Origin: Paragordius varius
Lineage: Eukaryota; Nematomorpha
Assembly: GCA_964247055.1 (NCBI GenBank)
Contig: OZ176055.1
Span: forward strand, 1,612,001-1,676,000
Length of the DNA: 64,000 bases
Direction: 5' to 3'
Shown: positions 37,363 through 49,300 of the stretch, in pieces
Layout of the letters: the number at the start of each line of letters is the position of its first letter
Numbering within the stretch: the first letter of the stretch is position 1
Translations under genes and position numbers: made by a program
The notes under the pieces: generated by a model
What the model was told of the DNA's origin: nothing
The model's database searches: none
What the model saw: only the letters and a program-made list of their open reading frames with translations

Positions 37363-37767
37363 AAATGACAACCCTTATTTATTTAATTACCCAAATGTGA
37401 TTTTGATGAGTTATAAATGACAGTATTACAAGGACAAATTTGATGGAATTGCGATTTTATATAGAGACACCAATGATAACTTTTGTTTTTTGTAGATATA
37501 TCCAAAATTCCATTCAATTATTATTAATTATATCTGCTTTCAATTTTATTGATGTAATTTAAACAAAATTTCGTGTTTTTATGTATGTATAATCATTATT
37601 ATTATACCAAAATTAGCCAAATATCATTTCCATATGCATTTTATAATCACTGCGCATTTTTTTACACATGGGCACACAACACAAATTTATTTTGTATTTA
37701 TGTAAAATTATAAATTAATCATCCGTATATAAAATCGATTAGTATGTATTATAAATTAGTTGGTTAG
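37363..37767. other. Convergent 3' ends of the RhoGAP and coiled-coil genes
   Basis: 405 bases between two stop codons facing each other. It should hold the 3' UTRs of both genes. No other feature seen. Confidence 0.5.
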
Positions 37768-40700
37768 TTATTTATTGTTTTTCATTTTAAAAGCTTCAAC
37801 TTTTTTCTTCATCTCCACATTGTCTCGAATCAATTTGACATTTTCCTTTTTAATCTTGTCCGTTTCCTCTTGTTTACTGGCTTTTTCTTTATTTAATGCT
37901 TCAAATTCTTTCTGTTGATTTTCTACTTGAGTTTGTAAGGATTTGAGTTCCTCGTCGGTTTGCGTTAAGTCCTTATTAATTTTTTTCCCATCTTCATCCA
38001 ACTTAAATTAAGAAATATATATATGTATATACAGTATGCGTTTTAATAGTTGGTTATTTCACACCATAGTTGGATGATAACAACAAAATGTTATATAAAC
38101 AATATTCCTCTTTTTTCATACACTACTGTGTTGCGAATTGCCCAACTATAGCGTGAAATAAGCCACCATTAAAATGCATACTGTATATATCATATGGTCA
38201 TTACATTAAGAAAATTATTAATTTAATTAAACGGCATATCTCAAAAGAGCGCGAACCCCGACGCGCCAATTAAAGCGTAGAGTTGATGGGTTACTCCAAC
38301 AAACCTACTAATTTTTGCTAAATAAAGACATTCTCTTGTTGAAAAAACGGACAATTTAAGCCAAATAAAGTGTTTTATTTTTTTCCATCCGAAATCATAT
38401 AAAAAAAATTTATAAAAATGCTTCAAAATTTGCGGTTTGTTTAAGAGACCACCTAAGTTTTAAGAGAGGCTAAATAAGGGGAGCTAATCTAAAAAAATTG
38501 TGGTCCGCCATAGAAAGAAATTGAGCACAATTTTTTAAACTTATTTATACGTGTAATTATGTCATAATTAAACATTTAAATAAAAAAAGCTTGAGTTATA
38601 GTTACAGTAAAAATTGAATTTATACTGACAAAACGTAAAAATATAAAAAAAAATATTTTTTTTAAAAGACAACTATACTTTTTAAAACCTTAATGTTTCC
38701 CATATAAGCTACCTAGTAAAATACAGAATTAATTGTATTAGTATGATATTCCTCTATTTTACACTTTGCCATTTAAAACGATGAGTTATATTGAAATAAA
38801 TCAAGATTTAAAAAGTATGGTTGTTTTTTAGAAAAAATATTTGTCTTTATTACGTTTTGTCCGTATAATTTCAGTTTTTACTGCACACATAATATTAAAT
38901 TTCGTTTTTTCACTATGACATTTTAAAATTAACGCAAAATCTTTAATTAGTGATTACAATAGACAACTTGGAAATTCAATTCTAAATATAATCCATAGAA
39001 GGTTTCGCCAATGAACGCGGATGCATACCTAAGGGAATCAATCGAATTTTAATTTATCTGCTTTGAAAACCATGAAAGTCACGAACATTAACTAAGAAAC
39101 ATTAATACATCTAAATAGTTTGATAATATACAAAATTCTTAGCACAATTTATTTAAAATTTATAAATTAGAACCGAAGCTTGTGCGATATTACTACCCTT
39201 TGCCCATTGATTTAATTTAGAATATCTATGTTAAATATTGTCAAAGCTAATGGTTGATACGGTTTCACAAAAAGAGATACGGCTCCATTTTTTGTAATAA
39301 GCAATATTTAAATCTTATTTAAGTCAATGTAAGTAATTAAAATAATCATTGCAAATGTATGAATCAGGGGCGTTTGACACAAATACCTTCGCGGGTCGTA
39401 TTATTAAATCAAAAAATTTGGCAAACCTTATTTTAAATACATATGGGCATTCATAATAAGACTCCGAAATGCAAACGCAATATAGTAATTTTTTGTAGTT
39501 CCCGATTAGATAGACTTATTTAAGAAAATTTCTTAAAAAATATCAATTTTGCTAAGATGAGCATATTTTTGCAAATTATAAATTTTCAAATTTTTCGCCG
39601 GCCTCATACAAAGTCTTGGAGGACTGCGTGTTGAACACCCCTAGTTTTAATTTTATTATGCTTATATTATTTAGAAAAATGTAATAGTAGGATAGTTAAA
39701 AACCTCTGTTCAAATATTTGCACAAGTTAATCATATAGTAATTTGTGGTAATTAAAAAATTATGTAGCCTGAACTCCACAAAAAATATCTTGCGCAATAT
39801 ATATTGTGATATGGAAATGTATCGGGATTGTTATGGTGCTTATGGTCCTTACGCGTAACATAAGTGGTAACTGCTCCCTATCTGAAAATAGTAAAATTTA
39901 TGCACATTTTTTAAAATAATTTTATTCTAAAATAATATAATAATATAACTTAAACTACTTATAAAATGCAAAATAAAAAATAAAAAAAAATAATTTTAAG
40001 AAGTGGGCTCCAATGTCCAAATTTACTCTTCGAATCAGGGGTCCTCTTTAAATAAACTCAATAATGCCGGGATAGCGCAATAAAAATTTATAATTTATCC
40101 TATATTTTATCAACTAAAATATTTTTTTAAAAATGCATACTTTATTTCAAAAAAAAATTTAACAAATTTTTGTTGAAGCGTACGTCATTTGAATCGAAAT
40201 GAAAGCAGAAATGCTTAAAAATATCATAAAAACACTTTTCTATATAAGTCGAAGATGCGATTATTTCTATTACCTCATTCAATTTATCGCTTTGTTTGCT
40301 TAAAAATTTTGGTAAATTTTTGTCAAAAACACAAATTTATTTAATGAATTCAAAGACGAAGGAATATTTTAATCGAAATTCTGTTCTGATAGAAATGTTC
40401 ACCATCATCGAAATAAGAAAAGTGTTTTTATAAATTATTTTAGGGTTATAAGTATAAATTGTATCAAGTACAATTCAACAATATTTTATTTTTTGATAAA
40501 ACAATGCATTTTTTATAAATTTTTAGTTAATATCAAAATTTAGCATGTTTTTAAATATTTTATCGCGTAATCCCGGCATTTTTAAGTATATTTTTAGAGG
40601 ACTGGCCTATTTAAGTAGAGCTAAATTTGGGGCTTTCGAAGCTCATATCTAAAAATTAAAATTTTCTAAGATAATGTTTTGCTTTTTATACGTAGTTAAT

Positions 40701-41057
40701 GATTTTTAGTGATTTTTTGGAATAAAGCCTCTAGCTTTGTTCAAAAAATATTATTTAAAAAAAATGTGCGTAAATTTCGCCATTTTCTGTATAAGCACTT
40801 ACTATAAAAGTGTAAATAATTTTTTTAATTCACTCGTTAGGGCCAAAACCAAACATATCAGATGATTCTTGTACATTTCACTATCAGATTACATATATTT
40901 TTTAATTTTCTGCACCATCCGATTTGGGGCGCAAGTGTTTTATTAGGGCAAATTTAATATAAAATATTACTTTGCTAACAGTTTTGCAACTTTTAAACCA
41001 TCCAATAGCACTCGCTAATGCGACCACACCTGCACCAATCATGACTGGATCTGCCAT
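37768..41057 (-). CDS. Small membrane-anchored coiled-coil protein, 2 exons
   Basis: Minus-strand exons 41057-40971 and 38001-37768 join in phase 0 to 321 nt (106 residues). Residues 4-21 are hydrophobic and small-residue-rich (PVMIGAGVVALASAIGWF), read as one membrane segment or anchor. After a short KSCKTVSK linker the rest is a highly charged heptad-like coiled coil (LTQTDEELKSLQTQVENQQK; KEKASKQEETDKIKKENVK) ending KMKNNK. An N-terminal anchor plus cytosolic coiled coil fits a small tethering or scaffold protein. I do not recognise the family. The 2.97-kb intron holds a fold-back repeat, a hAT-like element, a MITE-B and a small palindromic MITE. Exon 1 starts only about 90 bases past the end of the fold-back repeat. 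Confidence 0.6.
38032..38183. mobile_element. Palindromic MITE-D, TA-flanked, 152 bp
   Basis: The termini cagtatgcgttttaatagtt and its counterpart (reverse complement cagtatgcattttaatggtg) pair over about 45 bases through a shared ttatttcac and atagttgg. TA stands on both sides. It lies 28 bases from the acceptor of exon 2 of the coiled-coil gene. Confidence 0.75.
38605..38883. mobile_element. MITE-B copy, intron of the coiled-coil gene
   Basis: It begins cagtaaaaattgaatttata after TA and ends ataatttcagtttttactg. The inner inverted words are acaaaacgtaaaaata and ttacgttttgtccgta. Confidence 0.8.
39365..39644. mobile_element. hAT-like MITE in the coiled-coil gene intron
   Basis: It starts caggggcgtttgacac and ends gtgttgaacacccctag, inverted repeats of the common hAT CAGGGG form. 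The interior includes ttcgcgggtcg and cgccggcctca. The target duplication is not clear. Confidence 0.5.
39775..40880. repeat. Fold-back palindromic repeat, copy 6
   Basis: Nearly complete, with its centre near 40340. The left arm has ccacaaaaaatatcttgcg, ggcttatggtcc-type text, aataatgccgggatagcgc and tttttgttgaagcgtacgtc. The right arm mirrors it with cgcgtaatcccggcattttt and cttactataaaagtgtaaa and ends agggccaaaaccaaa. Confidence 0.75.
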
Positions 41058-41652
41058 AACTTGGCGAGAATGTTCATATAAAAATATTTTTGCAAGCAAT
41101 ATCAAGCTTATAATTAAGTGTAAAAAATTAACATTACATTTATTACTATAACTAATATCAACCTTTTTTGATTGTTGAATAGCAAATAATATATATTAAA
41201 TTTTAATTTTATAACGAGATGGAACCCATCACGAAAAAACCTAGGAATACCTATATGAGTCATTACCTATAAAATGTTTTGGTCATTTAGTAAAGTACAA
41301 AACACAAATCTTTTAGTGTTCATTGGCTTGGTTAAAATACAAAATAAGCTATAATGTTACCAGCAGATTCATTCCGCTTTGTTTAATTGATTTTTTGCAA
41401 AGGTAACTAAAGTGGCCTCCCCATAATTACAATTGTTACATTGTTGATTATCCCCATAATAACCCTATTTTAAAATATTTTTAACATAACATTAAAATTG
41501 AATTAATATACCAATATGTAGGGTGACCAAATAATTATTTTTGGCTTATTATGAAAACTGTTAAAGCCCTACCAATTAAATAGTTTTAAAAACACCCAAT
41601 ATCTAACGGTTTTTATCTCATAAACTTATCTAATAATCGGAAAATTTAATAA

Positions 41653-42739
41653 CACTAGACAACAAATTTTGACTTTTTTAACTGCCATTCTTGTTAATTG
41701 AAAATTTATTTCATTAGAGTACATAAATATTATATCAGAAAAAAATTGGTCTAACACCTAGGAATTTTATTTAATTAGGGTTTATTGATAATTTTTAACT
41801 CCGATTTAACATTAAACTCGAAATTTTCAAAATTAAAAGTTTTAAATATAGAGCCATGTATTTTATGACATTCGAAAGAGCGCAAAAAGCTGTGTCTTTC
41901 GAATGGTGGTTAATTATTTAAATCAATCTGATGTAAAAGTTATTTGGGTTTATATGGTCAAAATTTTAATCCTTAAATAATTTAAAAATTTTCACAGACT
42001 AACTAATTTAACTATCATAAGTATTTTAATATAATTATTAGGGTTATATTTGTAATAATTTTAAAAAGTATGTTTGAAAAAGCTTATTCCTTTTTTAAAA
42101 TTATTATCAAAATTATATCCTAGTGGATACTAAAATGCATAGTTATAACGGTAAATTTATTAAATAATGGTTATAAAAGATCAAGTATACCTTAAGCTAC
42201 ATTTTTAGTCTTTAAAATTATGAAATTTTGGGCTTTCTAAAGAAAATAATTAAAATTTAAAAGATGGTAATTTTTGAAAAGCCAAAAAACTTAAAAATGG
42301 CTGTTATGAATGATATAAAAGCAATAAATAAGTGTTTTTATCAAAAAAAATTTCTTGTGTTATCTTTTTTGGATTTTTATCATCATCTTGACAAAGTTTG
42401 AGCTATTTTCATCCATTAGTTTAAAATTATATTTAAAAACACTCTCGCTTTGTCTGTTGGTCGCTTCCTATCTCCAATATTAACTATCGGTGTAAAAGAT
42501 ATAGTATGCATTTATAGGGTTTTTATTACTCTTTCGAATGATATATTACAAATGAAAATTTCTTGAATATTTTCAAAAAACGTTTTTTATTAACTTTTTA
42601 TAAAGAGGGCGCATAATCAAAAAAATCAAATAATACAATATTCTTAGGTAGAATTATAATTTTTGTTTCAGATTTACTGATTAAATAAATATCAGAAAAT
42701 GAAAAAAACTCGAGTGGCATAAAAATTTGTTGTCCAGTG
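41653..42739. mobile_element. CACTA-like DNA transposon, nonautonomous
   Basis: The left end is CACTAGACAACAAATTTT and the right end reverse-complements to CACTGGACAACAAATTTT. TAA flanks it at 41650-41652 and 42740-42742, the 3-bp duplication expected of CACTA/EnSpm. The 1087-bp interior has no open frame for a transposase. Confidence 0.65.
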
Positions 42740-42742
42740 TAA

Positions 42743-43690
42743 TTAATATGAGTTAATTAGTATATATAGGCGCTATTTAAAATAGGGTCCGTATATGGGT
42801 AAGAAGGGCTGAAAATCTATGTTCATAATTGAGCTGCTTATTTAGGCAATCAATGATCGAAGTCATATGGAAACTTTCCCTTTTAAAAAGTCAATTATAA
42901 CAAATCAGACACAGACACAATTTTATAATTTGTAAACTAATTGCGTGTTAAAAATAATATAAAATGTATAATATATTTTATATATTTTAATATAAGATAT
43001 AAAAAATGCGGAAAATACAAATTATTTTATATGTTATACATAAATTCAATTTAATATGTATTATATAAATTATAATATAGTGACATACTTTTTCAAAATT
43101 TGTGCTAAGCTAAGATAATGATCAATTTTTTCTATCTTTATAATTTTGTATATACCGCTAAACAGCGGTTTTCTTAACACAGATTCTCAAATGAATAATT
43201 TTGTTGACTTTTACTTTCATTTAACATGTTTTATAATCATTTAAATAATCTCTCACCGCAAAAATTTGTCTTTTATAAAACACAACAACCAAGATATATA
43301 TAACATAGTATGTTATTATATTTTGCCAGGGATTTCTTTACATAAATCTTTTTTTTGTAATTAAAAAAATAATTATAAAATTTCTAAAGTTGTATCCATA
43401 CTTCAAATCATATTATGAGAATATCTCAATAAAAAGTGCGCTTCACCTATTTTTGCCTATTAATAATTGAAAAAAAAAGTTTTTTGTTTTCGGCTTCAAT
43501 CCTACTATCTACGTTTCAATTGAGGATGTTTTCAAAACTTCTTTTGACAATTTAATTGCAAAAAAATGAATTAATAATGTCAAGTGGATTTAAAATTATT
43601 TTTCTTACTTGAATTATTTACATATTTACCTTTCATCAAATTTTGAAAAAATTATTCTATCAAGCGAAATATTTGAAAATTTGTTTGAAA
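42743..43690. other. Region upstream of the PTB-like gene
   Basis: AT-rich, stops in all frames, no element recognised. It should include the promoter of the gene starting at 43691. Confidence 0.3.
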
Positions 43691-46040
43691 ATGTCTAAAA
43701 GTCATCAATGGAGCCCTTACTCAAACTACGTTAATCGTGAGGACAGTCTTATTTTTTATGATTATTTCTTGTTTGAAAAAGATGAACACTATGAACACAT
43801 GAATACGTTATTGTATCGATTCTGCAAATTGGCTATACCATCTTACAAATCCAATGTTTACAAATTGTTATCAGGTAGGTATTGTTTGCTGGACAAATTA
43901 TTTTTTCATATTATCACTAATAAATTCAAAATTTATTTGTTCTATCAATGAGTAATTAAAGTTTTTTATCATTCTATAAAATATTTGTATCCGATAAAAA
44001 GTCAATACTCCTATAATTAATTTTTCAAATTATCACGATTTGGGGACGATTTGGGCCTGAAAAATTTAATTTTTTAAATAAGATTGATGACTTTCTTCAA
44101 AAAATTGGGTAAACGCCATATAAGCATGGTAAACGCAATTGTGCTAAACAGGTGATTTTAATATTTATTGTTAAAAAATAATATTGTATAGTTTTATGAA
44201 ATAAATATAAACAATATTGAAGCGAAAAAAAATAGGTTCATATTTGTGCGCTGAGTCTGACCACAAATAATATTTGGACATTAGACTAATTTTTTTATTA
44301 CAACTTATTTAAAATATAAAGATTTCATGGATAAACAAATGCCCCATTCATTCATTCTTTTTCCTGAATTATAAAAAAAATTGGCAAACTCCTTTTCAAC
44401 GCTTTTGTTAATAAAAAATTAATTGTTGTAGCTTTTCACTAAAACAGGTGATATCATAGTATCCATTTTATGATTAGGCGAAATATTACTTTAGCGTTAT
44501 TATCTTTCACCAATTTGCGTTTGATTCCCTATTGTTATTTTCTAATAAACCTTGTTCAGATATTTTTTTGTTGCTAAGCGCGTTTATTTTATTTTATAAA
44601 AAAATATTTGTAGGTCCCTGTCCAACGAAGAAATCAAAACCACGTCCATCCACACCTTTTGGTCTTAGGAAAAAGCATTGCATTCAGGATACTGATTCCT
44701 CTAACATTGCTCATAGATTTGAAGTTCCTGGCCTGGAGTTTGCAACTTTTAATAAAAAAGGGTATTATAAATATCAATTCGGACAAAACAAACATCATTA
44801 CAATGTGGTAACTTTAAAAGCTGTCACAAACATTGAATTGCCTAAGGAAAATGTAAACTGCCCAAAAATTAAATTGGTAGATGACACAGATATGACTCTA
44901 GCAAAGGCTTTTAACCCAAAAAACGGAAATAGTGTAATGCTAGACTTTACTTCTACAAAGGATTTTGAGCAGCCATTTGTTATGAATAATCTACTTACAC
45001 CCATCAGCCCAATGTGTAATTTCCAATCTATTTATGTGGGTGGAAAAGTTATCATTGGTCCATTGAACTACAAAAATGTATCGCATCATGTGGCCATGCT
45101 ATTATATGATTATTTACAAGAAGGTAAACAACCAGTTAACTTATTATCGAAACATAAATATCCCCTTGTATTTCTAACTATTTCAAGTCTTTATCTCAGG
45201 GTTGATTTATTAAATGACATCAATTGTGAAAACGTAAGCAAACCCAGCTGTTCTTGCACCTCCATAAAAATCCATAATACAAACCATGTATGTAAAAGGT
45301 GTAATGATTTAAGTGGGTACGAAGTCAGTTGGAAAAAATTGCACAATTATTACATTAAAAACAGGGAAACATCTCCTCCAGTTAATTCAGATAGTAAAAA
45401 AAGTGAAATAACCCATTTAATGAGTTTGTTTGAATGGAGGCTAGATGAAATTTTTTATGCATATCAGGATACCTTTAATCCTGAACTATTGATTTTCATC
45501 ATAAAACATGAAAACTCAGTGGATATTAACGGATGTGGAACCACAAAATTAAAACCAACCAATATTGATCAAAATTATGAAATAAAAATTAATTCAAGTT
45601 CTTGCGTGAAAGCAAAAAGGTTTCATTTTAATTGCCATGTGTTTGCGTGTCCCAACAATGTTATCTGTAAACAAGCTGTTTTAGCCATTCAAAAATCACG
45701 AACAGCTCATGAGTTTGCGGCGTTAAAACAAATTACTAAGAAAGGCAAAAGCACCACAGTCAATGGGGAAAGAAAAGAAATAACCCCAAAAGGTGGTAAG
45801 TCTAGGAAAAAGACTCCAAAACATAATGATTGTAAAACAAAAAACAACAAAGAAATTTTACACCTTACAAGCGAAGCATATGAGAATAAACCATACTATT
45901 CTAAACCACATTGCATAGATCGGGGGGAAGAGATCTCAAAAAATGTAAATTTGAATTTTACGCAAAAAACTGTAACCAATCATGATGTGTTTAAATGTAC
46001 GCATTCCAAATGCAGTTATTCCCATCTTAAATGTCCTTAA
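43691..46040 (+). CDS. Divergent PTB/PID-like domain protein, 2 exons
   Basis: Exons 43691-43874 and 44614-46040 join at phase 1 into 1611 nt (536 residues). The first ATG in the open stretch is at 43691 (MSKSHQWSPY). Residues of about 190-430 fit the order of a phosphotyrosine-binding fold: an opening strand and helix (FQSIYVGGKVIIGPL, then HVAMLLYDYLQE), a VFLTISSLYLRVDL strand pair, IFYAYQDTFNPELLIFI in place of the usual I-YC--D---P-VFAYI, and a last strand and helix FNCHVFACPNNV followed by AHEFAALKQI. Two inserts are unusual: a Cys-rich one (SCSCTSI, HVCKRCND) after the second strand and a Lys/Ser stretch. The tail is Lys-rich and ends with Cys/His pairs (FKCTHSKCSYSHLKC). Such domains bind NPxY-type peptides or lipids. 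Here binding is inferred only. An unrelated fold remains possible. Confidence 0.5.
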
Positions 46041-46362
46041 ATTATTGTAATTTTTGAAACATTGTTTCTCAAATCTTTTTCATTTTGTACACCCAAAAAT
46101 TTTATAACTCTTTCTGTTAAAAAAACAATCATACAATAAATAATCTTTCTCATTGTTTAAATTCAACAATGCTCAGGTATTTATCTAAGAGGAAATAAAA
46201 TTAATCAATAATTTCTACTCATCCTATTGTCAATTTTAGCAATAAAATACACACAGAATTAATATATTTGCCCAAATTTTTGGAATATCAGCTCTATATT
46301 ACTCTAAACATCATATTTTACCTTTTTAAAATAAATAACTTTCTAAAAATAGATTTAAATGA
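46041..46362. other. Intergenic gap between the PTB-like and BACE-like genes
   Basis: 322 bases, same-strand neighbours. An AATAAA-like signal follows the PTB-like stop by about 95 bases. Nothing else seen. Confidence 0.4.
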
Positions 46363-49300
46363 ATGTTTTTTAAACCGTATCCAATTGTGTCTTTGGTATT
46401 TTTTACAATCTCTTTAAAATATTTTCTGAGTGTTTCATCCCAAACAAAAAAAGTATCCTTATATTTAAATCAGACATTAAATTTGAGAAAACCTATTTTA
46501 GATACAGTTAATTCCTCTTATTTAAAATTTAATATTTACGGGAATGTGGAGAATGGTTTTTGGATAACCATATTCGTTGGAACTCCACCTCAAAAAGTAA
46601 TTTATTAAATTCAAATTTTTCTGGTCGGAAAGAATATAGAATCCATAAAATTTATTTAAGAAGGCCCGGTTAAACTTATTTAGTAAGTAAAATAAATTTT
46701 TAATTTAAAAACGACCTTCCCCCCTACCCCATTATAATAATCCCTTCATAATTAGCCTTCTATAATAAAGAGATATTACAGAAATAAAATTATGCGAACA
46801 AAATGTAAAAATCAAATTTTTTAAAGACAACCATACTATTTAAAACCGGATTCCACATAAACCATATAATTACAATAAAACCAATTTACATCGCTATTTC
46901 CCATTTCGTAACTTCGATGAGTTATTTTTATAAAAAATCAGAATTAAAGAAATATAGTTGTTTTTCAAAAAAATATTTTTTTTGTTTTCACATTTTACTG
47001 TTTTTTAATATATGATTGTTTCAAGTTGAATATACTTTCCTAACTTCTTCAGAATTCGTGTATTTCGCCTTATTATGAGCCAAATTTAATTATTGACATA
47101 TATTTTTCTAACTTTATATGTAATAATAGCATATTAATTGCATATTTTAAAAAATGAATTTTAATTGAAACATAATATAAAAAAATACAATTTTATTTCT
47201 AAAAAGGATCATGAGAAGAATTATGAATTTTTATAAAATCGGATGATCATGAAGGAATGACTCTGAAAATAAAAATATTTTAATGATAAAATTTGGTTGT
47301 ATGTTAAATCCCAAATATTAGTAAAACTTAGGATGATTAATATTAAATCAAAATCAGCTATGACTAAAACTAGATATTAAGAATTTTAAACCGGGACCGG
47401 GCTGCTTTTTGTTTTACAAGAAAATAAAATCCCTATTGATTGAAAAGCAAATTAAGCAGTGAAAATAAAAATCTTAATTTGAATTCATTTTTGTCCAAGA
47501 TAAGTCCAGTGAAACTGCTGAAACCATTAAAATTCAATTGGAATCTAGAGTTTTTTAAATTCATTTTGTAGTTTGTTTATAAATATAAAAATGCTCGTCT
47601 GTTAAACCTAAAATTCTTGTTGACGTTTTGGCACCGGTGAGCATATAAAAATGTTTTGTGGGATTGTAAATGGCACTCTTTGGTTAGTATCCGATATACT
47701 TTAGTGTTGTAGGTTTGACACGGCTTAGCGCATTTTTAGGCTTAAACGGCCCTAAAAGTAGATTTAAAAGTGGTCGGGACACACCTTGGCGCACCAAAGA
47801 AAGAAATAAGACATAAATAATTTTAAGTGGAAATATCAGAAGAAAGATACAACCATCATTCTTCGCTCCATCAGTTTATATAATCTTATCACGATTTCGA
47901 TTCTATTATTCATCACATAGATGGATAATATCTCGAAAATTAAAAATAAGGGCAGAAGGATTCTGAATTAAATGGACATAAATACTTTTGAGCAAAATAT
48001 TTTGTCGAATCACATTTTTTTGGATAATAGTTTAGAGAGTTTCTGGGACAAATTTCTTACAATAAGAAATTAAAATCACCACTTTTTAACATTATGGATT
48101 TCAAAAAAGCAAAACAAATCGAAATTATCGTCAACCAAATCCTATATTTTTATATTAACTATTTTTTGGATATTAAGGTAAATGTGCTAATTGATACGGC
48201 TAACAGCAATTTTGTGATCGCATGTGACACGAGGGCTAAAAACGGAACCATATTTGAACCTTCAAAGTAATCAATTTTGCAAAAATATTTTTAACTAACT
48301 TGGTTAAAAATTTTGTGAAGGCTTTTGATAACATTTACATTGTGCATAAAATCAAGGGATAATACAAAAAATTACCCTAATTAATTATGTATATATTCTA
48401 ATAGATATATGAATATGGATTCTCACGGTGCTTTGGTTTTGGTTATAAATTATATAAAAAGTTATTAGCACTTTTATGGTAAAGGCTCCATTTCAGTAAA
48501 TGGCAAACACATTTTGATAAATAAAATTTTTGTTAAAAAATATATCACTTTATGTAATAAACAAAGTTTTAAAAGCAAAACAAAATAAAATTTTAGTTTT
48601 TAGACGTCGGCCCCAAAAATCCCAAATTTTTGGATTCGAAAAGGGACATACTTTATTAATCTAAACGCAAAAATGCCAATTGTGAGGTTTATTTATTCAC
48701 GTATAGCAGTATGGTATAATAAAATAGAGTTGAGAGATAAAAAGAAAAACCAAATAAAAATAGTGAGTTGCTATTATATCACAAGTTCATTTTTATGTGT
48801 GCATGCCTTATTTGCGTAGACGTTACACAATGGTTATTCTCAACAACAGATAAGCTTTAACACGAAATATATATATAATATTCAAATACAAAATAACTGA
48901 TGCAACATGAATTGAGTGTGTTAACAAAATAGAATATTATAACCTTACATTACTCTCCCCCTAAGTTAACCACGGGGGCTGTCGTGTTCGTACATTATAC
49001 CTATAAGTTTAAACGATCGGGAGGCTGCCGTCTTCTTAGCGGATATCTACGCTCGGGTAGGTCAGAAACCTCCTTTACCACGTCGGGTGTAGCCTCTACA
49101 GGCGTCAGCGATTCTGGGGCTACGTCTTGCCATGAGGTAGCCGGCGATGGGGCATGGGCTATTTGAGATTCCGAGGTGGGATGGAAGGTTTGTTCGGAGG
49201 GGGCTTCGACATGACCCGGGACACTTTGCTCTATTAAGGGGTTACTCTCGTATGAATTCCCTCCCGACCTATGTCGTAACTGATCGGCATGTTTGCGTTT

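Noticed and set aside
44532-44613. Hydrophobic lead of the long PTB-like frame as a signal peptide
   Set aside because: The ATG-less lead lies before a good acceptor (tttgtag) and reads as intron. The phase-matched first exon is 43691-43874.
47630-47800. GC-richer patch in BACE intron 1 as an exon or solo LTR
   Set aside because: No open frame with splice sites, no paired ends, and no second copy in the window.
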